Positions 1-8,841 of a stretch of 64,000 nucleotides of DNA are shown piece after piece. This stretch comes from Amarolinea sp964580725. GTDB lineage: Bacteria; Chloroflexota; Anaerolineae; SSC4; Amarolineaceae. The notes under the pieces were generated by a model, which was not told the origin of the DNA, did no database searches, and saw only the letters and a program-made list of their open reading frames with translations. The stretch is taken from the NCBI GenBank assembly GCA_964580725.1, contig CAZOLV010000011.1:13789-77788 (forward strand), in the 5' to 3' direction. Position numbers and translations under genes: made by a program. Every line of letters starts with the position of its first letter. Positions within the stretch are counted from its first letter, which is position 1.

Positions 1-3000
1 TTGCCGTGCGGTGTGATGTAGTTGAGCACCAGGCTCTTCTCGTCCACCGGGCTGTTCACGATGTCGCCTGTCAAGCGCGGGTTGAGCTTGGGCTTGAAGG
101 TGGGCAAATGCTCGCCGAAGTCGAGATAGTAGAGATGATCCACGTAGAACTGCTGCCGCCCCGTCAATGTGCGCCAGGGCACCAGCCGCTCGACATTGAT
201 ACACCAGGCGGCGTAGGCCCGCCCATCGTTGACCATGCCGGTCCAGCAGGGGCTGATGAGCGTGCGCCGCACCTGCCGCGTCAGGTCGAAGAAGGTCATG
301 CGCACGTCGCGCACCCCTTCGGCCAGGTCGGTCAGGGGCACGCCGGTCACTTCTTCTTCGTGCTCGAAGGCCGCATGGGAGACGGCGCCGTTGGTTTCGG
401 GCGCCAGGTGCAGCAGCGCATTGGCGGTATCCAGGGCGTCTTCCAGGCTTGGGTACTTCTTGCCGCCCCATTCCACGCAGCGCCCATGACGCGGATCGGG
501 CGATCCGCCGACCGGGTTCTGCATCAGTTCGTCGTAGAACTTGGCCGCCGGGACATGGACGCCGTTGCCGCTGAACCCATCGCTGCGGGCGCGTGGGCCA
601 AGCGAGATGAAGCGATTGTAGAGATTGGCGTAGTCGCGCTCCACCACACGCAGGTGCGGCATCGTCTTGCCTGGGATCGGTTCACACTCCCCTTTGGCCC
701 AGTCGAGCGGGGCGGTTTGCGCCAGCTCATCGGGCGTGTCGTGCATCAGCGGGGAGGCAACCAGGTCGCGCACCGGTTCCGGGAAGACCAGCGCCGACAT
801 CTCGCTGATCTTGCGGGCGAAGGCCTTGAAGATCTCGTAGTCGGTCTTGGCTTCCCACACCGGTGGCACCGCCTGGCTGAGCGGATGGACGAACGAGTGC
901 AGGTCGGTCGTGTTCAGGTCGTTCTTTTCGTACCAGAAGGCGGCGGGCAGCACAATGTCGGAGTAGAGCGCCGACGAGTCCATACGGAAGTTCAGGTCTA
1001 CCACCAGGTCGAACTTGCCGCGCGGGGCCGGCTCGCGGAAGGTGATCGTCTTGACCTTGCCCTTGGCGTGCTCCTCGGCCGCGATGTTGTCATGCGTGCC
1101 CAGGTAGTGACGCTGGAAGAACTCAGCGCCTTTGGCGCTGGAGGCCATGGCGTTGCCGCGCCAGATGAACCAGACGCGTGGCCAGTTTTCCGGCGCATCG
1201 GGATCGTTCACGGCGAAGTCGAGCGCGCCCTCCTTGATCTGCTGCACCGTCCAGTCGGCAACCTCGGCTGGCGTCTGGGCGCCGGCGGCGGCGGCGTCAG
1301 ACATCACCTGCAGGGGGTTGCGGTTGAACTGCGGGTAGTAGGGCATCCAGCCCAGGCGCACCGCCATCGCTTCCAGGTCCATGGCGTGGCCCTTGGCCCA
1401 TTTGGTCTTGGGCGGCACCGGCGCATAGTCGGTGAAATCGCCTTCGTAGCGCCACTGATCGGAATTGACATAATGCCAGGTGGGTGACTGCTGGCGACGG
1501 GGGACGATGCCCCAGTCGTTGGCGAAGGCAAAGCTGGCCCAAGGGGCGATCAGCGTTAGTTTTTCCTGACCGACGTAGTGATTCATGCCGCCGCCGTTCT
1601 TGCCGCAGCAGCCGCACAGGATCAGGGCGGTGATGGGGGCGCGGTAGGCCAGGTTGTTGTTGTACCAGTGATTGATGCTGGCGCCGACGATGACCATCGA
1701 ACGGCCATTCGTTGCTTCGGCGTTGCTGGCAAATTCGCGGGCCAGACGAATGACCGTGTCGCGGCCGATACCGGTGTACTGCTCTTGCCAGGCGGGCGTG
1801 TAGGGCGCCGCATCATCGTAGCTGGGGGACTGTTCGCCCGCCAGGCCGCGGCTGACGCCGAACTGCGCCATCAGCAGATCAAAGATGGTGGCAACCGGCA
1901 CGCGCCCATCGGCGGTCTCGATGTAGCGCACGGGGATGTTGCGACGATGGGTCTGGTTTTCGGCAAACTCATGGTAGTTGACCGACAGCACCTCGTCATG
2001 CTGATCGAAGAAGGAGAGCGTCGGCTCGATGGGGCTGCCGTCGCGGCCATCTTCCAGCTTGAGATTCCATTTGCCCTTCTCGGTCTTCCAGCGGAAACCA
2101 ACCGTGCCGGCCGGCATCTTGGGCTGGCCGCTGGCCTTGTCGAGCATCAACAGCTTCCAGTCGCCGTTGTCTTCGCCGGCGTAGCGTGCCAGCCGGTTGG
2201 CGCGCAGCAGTTGGCCCGCCTGATAGCTGCCATCTTCGTTGGCCATCAGTTCGACCAGGAAGGGGCCGTCGGTGTAGCGGGTGACATAATCTGTGAAGTA
2301 GGGCACCTGCCGCTCGACGTAATACTCCTTGAGGATCACGTGATTGACCGCCATCCAGAGCGCCGTGTCGGTGCCGGGGCGAACCGGAATCCACCAGTCG
2401 GCGTATTTGGCCACCTGACTCAGGTCTGGCGCGATACAGACGAACTTGGCGCCTTCGTGCCGCGCTTCCGAGATGAAGTGCACATCGGGCGTGCGGGTCA
2501 TGTTGGGATTCGACCCCATGGCGACGATGTACTTGGAGTTGTACCAGTCGGCGCTTTCGCACACGTCGGTCTGATCGCCCCAGATTTCGGGGAAGGCGTT
2601 GGGCAGGTCGGCGTACCAATCGTAGAAGCTCATGTTGACGCCGCCGAAGAGCTGCAAGAAACGTGAGCCGGCGCCGTAGGAGAGGTACGACATGGCCGGA
2701 ATGGGCGAAAAGCCGAAGACCCGATCAGGCCCGTACTTCTTGGCGGTGTAGAGGCACGAGGCTGAGATCAGTTCGAGCACCTCGTCCCAGGTCACACGGC
2801 GAAAACCACCCTTGCCGCGCGCCCGCTGGAAGCGTGCCCGTTTGCCCTCGTCCTCGACGATCGAACCCCAGGCCTCGACCGGGTTGGCGTGGGCGGCTCT
2901 GGCTTCGCGCCACAGGTCCATCAGGGCGCCGCGTGCATACGGATATTTAACGCGAATGGGGCTGTAGACGTACCACGACGCCGAGATGCCGCGCTGGCAA

Positions 3001-3224
3001 CCGCGTGGTTCGTAGGGGGGCAGGTGCGGCTCTAGCAGCGGATAGTCAATCTGCTGCATCTCCCAGGTGATGACGCCATCTTTGACGTAGATAGCCCAGG
3101 AGCAGCCGCCCGTGCAGTTGACGCCGTGCGTGGAGCGAACGACGTTGTCATGCTGCCAGCGGTTGCGATAGAACTCCTCCCACTGGCGCGACTTCGGATT
3201 GATGATGTCTTGGATCCAACCCAT
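1..3224 (-). CDS. narG: Respiratory nitrate reductase alpha subunit NarG (partial, C-terminus beyond window)
   Basis: Open from an ATG at 3224, preceded by GGGAGGT, to the left edge; about 1074 codons are visible of roughly 1200 expected. The N-terminus shows the FS0 [4Fe-4S] ligand set His33, Cys37, Cys41 and Cys76, with E. coli-like spacing. The YDWY motif carrying the Mo-ligating Asp is near residue 202. It is the Mo-bisPGD catalytic subunit reducing nitrate to nitrite with electrons from NarI/quinol via NarH. There is no twin-arginine signal, so a cytoplasmic orientation is expected. It lies 23 bases after a di-heme cytochrome gene, like Thermus narCGHJI. The related nitrite oxidoreductase NxrA cannot be excluded from sequence alone. 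I translated it by hand from the minus strand. Confidence 0.93.
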   Translation of the reverse strand, partial: MGWIQDIINPKSRQWEEFYRNRWQHDNVVRSTHGVNCTGGCSWAIYVKDGVITWEMQQIDYPLLEPHLPPYEPRGCQRGISASWYVYSPIRVKYPYARGALMDLWREARAAHANPVEAWGSIVEDEGKRARFQRARGKGGFRRVTWDEVLELISASCLYTAKKYGPDRVFGFSPIPAMSYLSYGAGSRFLQLFGGVNMSFYDWYADLPNAFPEIWGDQTDVCESADWYNSKYIVAMGSNPNMTRTPDVHFISEARHEGAKFVCIAPDLSQVAKYADWWIPVRPGTDTALWMAVNHVILKEYYVERQVPYFTDYVTRYTDGPFLVELMANEDGSYQAGQLLRANRLARYAGEDNGDWKLLMLDKASGQPKMPAGTVGFRWKTEKGKWNLKLEDGRDGSPIEPTLSFFDQHDEVLSVNYHEFAENQTHRRNIPVRYIETADGRVPVATIFDLLMAQFGVSRGLAGEQSPSYDDAAPYTPAWQEQYTGIGRDTVIRLAREFASNAEATNGRSMVIVGASINHWYNNNLAYRAPITALILCGCCGKNGGGMNHYVGQEKLTLIAPWASFAFANDWGIVPRRQQSPTWHYVNSDQWRYEGDFTDYAPVPPKTKWAKGHAMDLEAMAVRLGWMPYYPQFNRNPLQVMSDAAAAGAQTPAEVADWTVQQIKEGALDFAVNDPDAPENWPRVWFIWRGNAMASSAKGAEFFQRHYLGTHDNIAAEEHAKGKVKTITFREPAPRGKFDLVVDLNFRMDSSALYSDIVLPAAFWYEKNDLNTTDLHSFVHPLSQAVPPVWEAKTDYEIFKAFARKISEMSALVFPEPVRDLVASPLMHDTPDELAQTAPLDWAKGECEPIPGKTMPHLRVVERDYANLYNRFISLGPRARSDGFSGNGVHVPAAKFYDELMQNPVGGSPDPRHGRCVEWGGKKYPSLEDALDTANALLHLAPETNGAVSHAAFEHEEEVTGVPLTDLAEGVRDVRMTFFDLTRQVRRTLISPCWTGMVNDGRAYAAWCINVERLVPWRTLTGRQQFYVDHLYYLDFGEHLPTFKPKLNPRLTGDIVNSPVDEKSLVLNYITPHG

Positions 3225-3247
3225 GGAAAAAATACCTCCCAAAACGG

Positions 3248-4117
3248 TCAGGCGGATATGCGGGCGCGTGCGACCAACGGTTTACGGACACCGGTCAGGC
3301 GTTTGCGCCAGTAGAAATGGGCGAGAGCGGTCAGCACGATAGCGCCGCCCACAGCCAGCGCGGTCAGTTGCCAAAAAGCGGCAGGAGGCCGCGCCGACAC
3401 CGAGGCTTCTTCGAGGAAGGCATAGAGGTTTGCCTGCTCGTCTGTTGTCAGCGGTTGCCGCGTCCAGACGGCGTTCATGGTGACGGTGGGGACGGTTTCC
3501 AGGAAGTTGGCCAGGCCGGCGGCGCCGTAGATGTTGAAGGCCGGGGTCAGGTCTGGTCCCAGGGCGCCGCCTCCGAGCGCACCCAAGCCGGCGACACTGT
3601 GACAGGCCATGCAGGCTGGCCCGCCGTTCTGCAGCCGTTCGGCGCCGCTAAAGAGCGCCTTGCCCACAGACGCATCGCCTTTGGGCAGGTTGGCCGTGGC
3701 CAGGGTGACGACGGTGCCCTGTGCGCTCTCCAGATAGGCGATCACCGATGTGACCTGACTTGGGGTCAGGCCCATGTTCTGCATTGGCACGTTGTTGTTC
3801 TCGGCCAGCAACTGCATGGCGATGGGGTCTTTCGCCGCCAGCATTTTGTCTGGCTCCAAAATCCAACGCTCCAGCCAGGCGCGGTCGCGCCGCCCCACGA
3901 CCCCATCGAGGTCAGGGCCGACAGCTTTACCGCTCCCAATGGTGTGACAGACGAGACACTTTTGTTTGAAGATCGTCTCGCCTTCGCTGGCGCTTTGCAT
4001 GGCTGGCGCGGCGCTGGCCCAACTGGCGCACAACGCCAGCAGGCCAATCAGCGCCAACAACACGAGTAACCGGCGGGCCTTGCGATGACTCAGAATCGTT
4101 CCTGGTGAAAATGTCAT
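3248..4117 (-). CDS. narC: Di-heme cytochrome c, NarC-like
   Basis: 289 aa with an N-terminal hydrophobic signal (about residues 16-36), two CxxCH heme c sites (CLVCH at 54-58, CMACH at 169-173) and one C-terminal membrane helix (about 246-268) ending in a basic tail. The likely topology is an extracytoplasmic di-heme domain anchored at the C-terminus. It immediately precedes narG, the arrangement of Thermus nar operons where NarC passes electrons to or helps assemble the membrane-bound nitrate reductase. Its start overlaps the stop of the upstream receiver gene (ATGA, 4114-4117), so the two are translationally coupled. The family role is known from Thermus; its role here is inferred from context. 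Confidence 0.85.
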   Translation of the reverse strand: MTFSPGTILSHRKARRLLVLLALIGLLALCASWASAAPAMQSASEGETIFKQKCLVCHTIGSGKAVGPDLDGVVGRRDRAWLERWILEPDKMLAAKDPIAMQLLAENNNVPMQNMGLTPSQVTSVIAYLESAQGTVVTLATANLPKGDASVGKALFSGAERLQNGGPACMACHSVAGLGALGGGALGPDLTPAFNIYGAAGLANFLETVPTVTMNAVWTRQPLTTDEQANLYAFLEEASVSARPPAAFWQLTALAVGGAIVLTALAHFYWRKRLTGVRKPLVARARISA

Positions 4118-4572
4118 ATGCGCTCTCCTACTGAACTGGTTGCTGCGGGATCCAATGAACCATGGGGGTGGGCTTGCGAAGTTGGCTGCTGCACGACGAC
4201 AGCCGGTAAGCGGCGGATCGTCTCGATCAGGTCGGCGCTGCGTGCGGGCAGCGTTTTGGAGGTGAACAGACGGATGAGGTTTTGTTCCAGTCCCACCTGA
4301 ATGACCGGAATATCGGGAAAACTTTCCAAGAGGTGGGTGGCCAGATGGGCGGCATTGGTTGATTCGGCGCCATTATCGGCCACGACGATCACGTCAGGGT
4401 GATGGGTGGGCACACTGCTGGCGATTTGCTCGTCGAGCGTCAGCGGGCCGATCAGCTCGATGTCTTGCAGGCGGCCGAGGATGACATGAAGCCCTTCCCC
4501 CAGAAGAGGCTGCGTGCAGAGGAGCAGGACGCGTCGTTTGTGCTGGTCAGGTTTGGGCGTTGTTCGCGGCAT
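4114..4572 (-). CDS. Receiver-like single-domain protein at head of nar operon
   Basis: 152 aa. The fold pattern resembles a response-regulator receiver: a basic N-terminus, a hydrophobic strand with LLLCTQPLLGEGL, then a VIVVAD strand and alternating helices. The acidic pocket is poor, with Thr/Gln where paired Asp normally lie, and the phospho-Asp position is uncertain. No DNA-binding domain follows; the C-terminal 25 residues are Pro/Ser/His-rich. It overlaps the cytochrome gene by 4 bases, so it is the first gene of the nar operon. It may be a pseudo-receiver adaptor. A truncated LuxR regulator that lost its HTH is an alternative. Confidence 0.6.
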   Translation of the reverse strand: MPRTTPKPDQHKRRVLLLCTQPLLGEGLHVILGRLQDIELIGPLTLDEQIASSVPTHHPDVIVVADNGAESTNAAHLATHLLESFPDIPVIQVGLEQNLIRLFTSKTLPARSADLIETIRRLPAVVVQQPTSQAHPHGSLDPAATSSVGERI

Positions 4573-4696
4573 AGCCGTATGTCCAGGTCATTTTCGAGAC
4601 GCCGCAAGTCTACCCGTAAATGCGCCAACAGGCAATCGTTCGTCAACCCGTCCGCAGAGTGAAAAAAAGAGCGATTTTGTACCGTCCATCATACGC

Positions 4697-4710
4697 AAGA
4701 ACTAGTTCTT
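4697..4710. promoter_or_regulatory. Perfect 14-bp palindrome, candidate operator
   Basis: AAGAACTAGTTCTT is its own reverse complement and lies about 125 bases upstream of the first nar operon gene. It is followed by GGGGAGTGTTTCG. A near copy (AGAACTAATTCTT, then CGAGTGTCTCG) is at 4944-4956, so motif plus flank are duplicated. This may be a binding site for the nearby NarL-like or another dimeric regulator. That is inference; the sequence does not match the classical NarL heptamer or an FNR box. Confidence 0.4.
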
Positions 4711-4943
4711 TGGGGAGTGTTTCGGTGACTACTTCGAGCTGCGCAAACATGCAATCCCGCGGCTCAGTCGCTTTGCCGTCGAGGCCACGTTCACACAGTT
4801 CGATCTTCTTGATTCAGCCCAATCCTGAACGATGGTAGATCCAGTTCGCCATCATCTTTTGGTAGCCTGATTCGTTGACGCTGGCGGTGATCGTTCGCCT
4901 GCTGTGTTCGAACGTCCCGAAAAGCGCCAATCGTCCGTGCGTT

Positions 4944-4956
4944 AGAACTAATTCTT
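4944..4956. promoter_or_regulatory. Near-palindrome related to 4697-4710
   Basis: AGAACTAATTCTT followed by CGAGTGTCTCG, a degenerate second copy of the palindrome and of its right flank. A paired site about 250 bases upstream of the first copy would fit cooperative binding; this is inference. Confidence 0.3.
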
Positions 4957-5045
4957 CGAGTGTCTCGAATGCGCCAGGCGGCGCTTGGGTCTGATACCCC
5001 GCCTGGCGGTATGAGATGTTGTTACTGCGGGTTGACCAGTCTGTA

Positions 5046-5153
5046 CGGGGGAGAATTCGGGGAAAACCCCAAAAGGTTTCTGAAACCTTTAGGGTTTGGG
5101 GCTTTCACTCCAAGTGATTGAGCGGATGCAAGAATGCGGGGGAGAATTCGGGG
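5046..5153. repeat. 17-bp direct repeats flanking a palindromic element
   Basis: CGGGGGAGAATTCGGGG occurs at 5046-5062 and again at 5137-5153. The 74 bases between include the palindromic dispersed element at 5063-5101. The arrangement resembles an inserted small element with flanking duplications, or a local tandem duplication. Confidence 0.6.
5063..5101. repeat. Dispersed palindromic intergenic repeat (type B), copy 1
   Basis: Core AAAGGTTTC-T-GAAACCTTT is a perfect 9-bp inverted repeat with a single-base centre, set within outer CCCC...GGGG flanks. Its reverse complement matches 55014-55051 over about 38 bases with a few changes. It could fold as a strong hairpin at the 3' side of the narL-like gene. 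Function unknown. Confidence 0.7.
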
Positions 5154-5338
5154 TCATGACGAAAGAAGGGATGGCGCGACAGGGGGACGCGGCGGCTATC
5201 ATGGCGGGGCGACGCGGGCGCTTCGATGGGGCGCGTTCAGATCATCGGAGACAATCCAGCGGGGAGACGCCAGATGAATTCAAGCCAGAGGTGCAGTGAA
5301 GGGATGGATGGGCGTTCGCGAGCGAGCGCGGGCGGCGG

Positions 5339-6007
5339 TCAGGAGACCAACCCCTGTTGGCGGGCCAGGTGCGCCGCTTCTTGCCGGCTGGTCACTTGCA
5401 GCTTGGCCAGGATGTTGCGCACGTGGCTTTTGACGGTGTACAGGCTGACGACCAGTGTCTCGGCGATCTCTTTGTCGCTGGCGCCGCGGGCTGCCAGTTC
5501 GAGCACGGCGCGCTCGCGCCGGGTCAATGCTGTTTTGGCTTCCAGATCGTCCAGCGGCGCCTGTTGATTCAGGCGTCGAAACTCTTCGAGAATCCGGCCC
5601 GCCAGCGCCGGATTGAGCGCCGCCTCGCCGCGCATGACGCCGCGCAGCATCTCTACCAGGGCGCGGGCGTGAATATCTTTGAGCAGATACCCCTGCGCCC
5701 CCGCCTTGATGGCCATGAAGAGCCGTTCTTCATCGTCGCGCACCGTCAGCATCACGACGGCGACGGCGGGCAGTTCTTGTTTGATGCGGCGGGCGGCCTC
5801 CAGCCCATCCCCGCCCGGCATGCTGATGTCCATCAGCACGATGTCGGGCAGCAGGCCGCGCGCCTTGACCAGCGCTTCCAACCCGTCGCTCGCCTCGCCT
5901 ACCACCTCGAAATCGGGCTGCGCCGCCAGAATGCCGGCCACTCCTTCACGGAAGAGCGCGTGATCGTCGGCCAGCAGCACCCGGATTGGTTTGTTCGTTT
6001 GCGCCAT
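5339..6007 (-). CDS. NarL/LuxR-family response regulator
   Basis: 222 aa. A receiver domain (residues 8-125) has Asp14/Asp15, phospho-acceptor Asp60, Thr88 and Lys110. A LuxR-type HTH (about 150-215) contains TRRERAVLELAARG and VKSHVRNILAKL. It lies 3 bases after the sensor kinase gene, so the pair is co-transcribed. Position next to the nar operon and NarX-like features of the partner suggest nitrate/nitrite-responsive control of nar. The function is inferred from context; the family call is secure. Confidence 0.92.
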   Translation of the reverse strand: MAQTNKPIRVLLADDHALFREGVAGILAAQPDFEVVGEASDGLEALVKARGLLPDIVLMDISMPGGDGLEAARRIKQELPAVAVVMLTVRDDEERLFMAIKAGAQGYLLKDIHARALVEMLRGVMRGEAALNPALAGRILEEFRRLNQQAPLDDLEAKTALTRRERAVLELAARGASDKEIAETLVVSLYTVKSHVRNILAKLQVTSRQEAAHLARQQGLVS

Positions 6008-6010
6008 CGT

Positions 6011-8062
6011 TCAGTGCATCTCCTTCGAGCAAGCTCTCTTGACATCGCCATTTTCGGCGACTGGCGCCGGTTGATGCCCGTTGTGGGTTGCTGGCGACAG
6101 CGGCCAGCGTATCGTGACGCGCGTCCCCCGGTTGGGCGCCGTCTCGATGTCGAGTGCGCCGCCCAGGCGGGCGGCGCGGGCGCGCATGATACTCAAGCCA
6201 AAATGACCGTTGGCCGTCGCCGGCGGCCGGGGGTCGAACCCGCGCCCGTCGTCCGTCACGGTGACTTGCGCCTGGTCGTGACACCGCGTGAGCTGGACGC
6301 TGATGCGCTGCGCCTGTGCATGGCGTCGAGCGTTGAGCAAGGCCTCGCGCGTCACGCGCCATACATGCTCGGTCTCTTCCGCCGGCATCACCAGCGGCTC
6401 GGTCAGCGTCGTCTCCCATTCGATGACGGGGCCGTCGTGCGCTGCGTCGAGCTGTTGTTCTGTCACCAACTCACGCAGTCGCAACGTCAAAGATTGCGCC
6501 TGGGGGGCGCTTTCCAGCCGGCTGATGGACTGGCGCACTTCCTGCACGGCCCGGCGCAGTGTGGCCGTGGCGCCGGTCAGATTGGCCGCCAGCGCCTGGT
6601 TGTGATCACCAGCGGCCTGCTCGGCGGCTCGTTCCACCTGATGTACGAGATAGCTCAGCGTTTGCACCAGCCCATCGTGCATTTCGGCGGTGATGCGCTG
6701 GCGTTCTTCCAGGATGGCGGCGCGTTCCATCTCGGCTACCAGGCGTGCGTTTTGCAGCGCGCTGGCAGCCGCATTGGCCAGCTTGGCCAGCAGGCGCTCG
6801 TCCACCTCGTTGAAGGAATGCGCCTGGGCGCTGCCAACGCACAGGGCGCCGATGACGCGCCCTCCTGCTCGTAGCGGCGCGACCAGGTGACTGGCCCTGT
6901 GCTGCACCGCCAGGATGCCGCAGAATTCGGCACACTCCCCTGCCCCGCAGCGCACGGCGCTGCACTGCTCCAGGATGCCTTGCAGAGCCGCAGAACGCGC
7001 CCAGGCCTCACGCTTGACTATGGCCTGATCCGTTCCGCTGCGCCCGCCCATTCTCAGCGTTCGACCTTCGTCCTGCAGCAGGCACAACACCGCTACGTCG
7101 GCTTCCAGCAGTTCGCGCGCTTTGTCCGCCACCAGTTGCAGTACCTGCGCCAGATCGAGATGCGCCGAGATTTCCTGGCTCACGTCGTACAGGGCATCCA
7201 ACATGCGGGTGCGTTGGGCCACGCGCTGTTCGAGCGTGGCGGCCCATTGCGCCAGATCGCTCTGCGACGATTGCAGTTGGCTGCGCATATCGTTCAAGGT
7301 GCGGCCGAGGGCGGCAATTTCTTGCGGGCCTCCAGCGGCCACCGGCGTCTGCAAGTCACCGCCGCCAATGCGACGTGCGGCACTCTGCAACGCCACCAGC
7401 GGTTTCAGTACGGAGATGTGGGTCAGCCAGGCGCTGACCAGCAGCAGAAGCAAGGCGCCGCTGAAGAATGCGATCTGCAGCCCGCGCAGCCCGGCGATCT
7501 TTTGCGTGGCGTTGGCTTCATAACGCAGAACGATGATGTCTGCCTGCTGCGCCAGGCGCGCCGCCTGCGCCTCGACCTCTTGCAGGGCAGCGGCACGCGC
7601 CGCGCTTTGCGGCGCGCTGAGCGCCAGTCGCTCGAGCGCCGGCTGGAACTCGAGCCAGGTTTGGCGCATTTGGTCGAGTTGGCGCACGAGAGCCGGGTCG
7701 CGTGCGGGCGGCAGGATCACATGGCGCCCCTGCAGATCGGGCGCGGCGCCGCCGTCGCGTAGGGCATCCAGGGTGGCGGCAAAGACCGCCCTGACCGCCT
7801 GGCGTTCGCTCAGACGATCCCAGCCGGCCACATGCTCATCGGCCAGCGCCAAGCGACTGAGAAGTTGGATCAGCATCCGCTGCCGGCCCGCCAGGTTGAC
7901 GATCAAGGCGTCTTGCTGCTGTGTTTCCAGTGCCCAAAATGTGGCGCTGACCGATGCACTGACGAGCAGAGCAAAGGCCAGGAAGAGCGCGCTGAGTTTG
8001 CGGCGGACGCTGGTGTGACGCAGGGCAACGCACAGCGCGGCAACGGGGTCATGGGTGGGCAT
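6011..8062 (-). CDS. NarX-like sensor histidine kinase with Cys-containing GAF domain
   Basis: 683 aa. Membrane helix 1 is at about 22-44 and helix 2 at about 195-214, enclosing an extracytoplasmic four-helix sensor. NLAGRQRMLIQ at about 56-66 resembles the P-box nitrate-binding helix of NarX/NarQ. HAMP follows (about 215-268), then a GAF domain (about 300-440), a HisKA_3 helix with MHDGLVQ (His462) and a HATPase_c domain with DDGRGFD. The GAF domain has a cluster of four cysteines (367, 372, 377, 381). NarX has a Cys-rich central module too, but whether this one binds metal or senses redox is unknown. Cognate regulator is the gene directly downstream. Confidence 0.9.
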   Translation of the reverse strand: MPTHDPVAALCVALRHTSVRRKLSALFLAFALLVSASVSATFWALETQQQDALIVNLAGRQRMLIQLLSRLALADEHVAGWDRLSERQAVRAVFAATLDALRDGGAAPDLQGRHVILPPARDPALVRQLDQMRQTWLEFQPALERLALSAPQSAARAAALQEVEAQAARLAQQADIIVLRYEANATQKIAGLRGLQIAFFSGALLLLLVSAWLTHISVLKPLVALQSAARRIGGGDLQTPVAAGGPQEIAALGRTLNDMRSQLQSSQSDLAQWAATLEQRVAQRTRMLDALYDVSQEISAHLDLAQVLQLVADKARELLEADVAVLCLLQDEGRTLRMGGRSGTDQAIVKREAWARSAALQGILEQCSAVRCGAGECAEFCGILAVQHRASHLVAPLRAGGRVIGALCVGSAQAHSFNEVDERLLAKLANAAASALQNARLVAEMERAAILEERQRITAEMHDGLVQTLSYLVHQVERAAEQAAGDHNQALAANLTGATATLRRAVQEVRQSISRLESAPQAQSLTLRLRELVTEQQLDAAHDGPVIEWETTLTEPLVMPAEETEHVWRVTREALLNARRHAQAQRISVQLTRCHDQAQVTVTDDGRGFDPRPPATANGHFGLSIMRARAARLGGALDIETAPNRGTRVTIRWPLSPATHNGHQPAPVAENGDVKRACSKEMH

Positions 8063-8184
8063 CTGTTTGCCTTTTGTCGTTCAGGTCGTGCGACGGTGCT
8101 TGCACTTGCTTTCTTGCCTTCATGCCGTCTTGCTTTCTTACCCTCAAAAAAAGCCGTCCGCAGGCACGGGTGCGGGCGACGTGA

Positions 8185-8841
8185 TCAGTAGTTTTCCAAT
8201 GGCGTCTGCTCGTACCACCAGAAACCGTGGGTCAGGACGTAGAGGCGATCCTGACGCCCCAACCAGCCGCAGACGCACCCTTCGCGCCAGCGGGCGCTGC
8301 TGTCGCTGAGATACTTGAAGCCGCCGAAGAACTCTGGCGCATAGGCTTGATAACGAAACCCCGCCGCTGCGACGGTTTGCGCGGGCAGCAGCATGGTGTT
8401 GGTGCGCACCACTTCGTGCGGGCAGACTCCCTGGACGGTGAGCGCCAGCCCCGTCTCCAGGATTAGTTTTTCGCGGCGCAGCCCTTCCTCGTCGTCGAAG
8501 CCTAGCTCAGCCAGGTAGGGCGCTTCGTAGTGCAGCCCCAGTTCGCCGCCCAGGCGCCGAATTTGGTGCAGTTGGCGCATCGTCGGCAGGGCCAAGGGAT
8601 TGTAATGCAGCGCGTGGAGGCGCACAAAAAAAGTGGCCGTGGCCCCCGCTTCATGCTCGATCTGGGCCAGCCGCAGCGCACTGGTCACGGTGAAGTCAAT
8701 ATCATGACGCAGCAGCAGCACGCGCGTTGCTCCCGCTGCCTTGCCGTCGAGAAAATCACGGAAACTGACGCACGCATAGCCAAGCGCAACGGCCTCGGTT
8801 AGAATTTCGCGGTAATGGGAATAGGTAAAATTGCAGTTCAT
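8185..8841 (-). CDS. NodB-like polysaccharide deacetylase-family protein
   Basis: About 218 aa from the ATG at 8841, which overlaps the stop of the biotin carboxylase gene by 4 bases (ATGA). An upstream in-frame start would overlap that gene by 54 bases and is less likely. RHDIDFTVTSA is the metal-binding Asp/Asp motif of carbohydrate esterase family 4-like folds. HALHYNP and GLHYEAPY supply further His residues. It lacks a signal peptide, so it may act in the cytoplasm on a nucleotide- or lipid-linked sugar. The link to the carboxylase genes is only positional. Confidence 0.65.
   Translation of the reverse strand: MNCNFTYSHYREILTEAVALGYACVSFRDFLDGKAAGATRVLLLRHDIDFTVTSALRLAQIEHEAGATATFFVRLHALHYNPLALPTMRQLHQIRRLGGELGLHYEAPYLAELGFDDEEGLRREKLILETGLALTVQGVCPHEVVRTNTMLLPAQTVAAAGFRYQAYAPEFFGGFKYLSDSSARWREGCVCGWLGRQDRLYVLTHGFWWYEQTPLENY

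Larger units (their letters stand above)
4573..5338. other. Intergenic region upstream of nar operon
   Basis: 766 bases without a convincing gene. It should hold the nar operon promoter (reading left) and the 3' end of the narL-like gene. It contains two related palindromic motifs (4697-4710, 4944-4956), a 17-bp direct repeat (5046-5062 and 5137-5153) and a hairpin-forming dispersed repeat (5063-5101). I see no clear sigma-70 promoter. Confidence 0.6.

Noticed and set aside
6..1487. Long plus-strand open frame (493 codons) at the left end
   Set aside because: It is antisense to narG, whose minus-strand frame has all catalytic motifs; high GC creates such long shadows.
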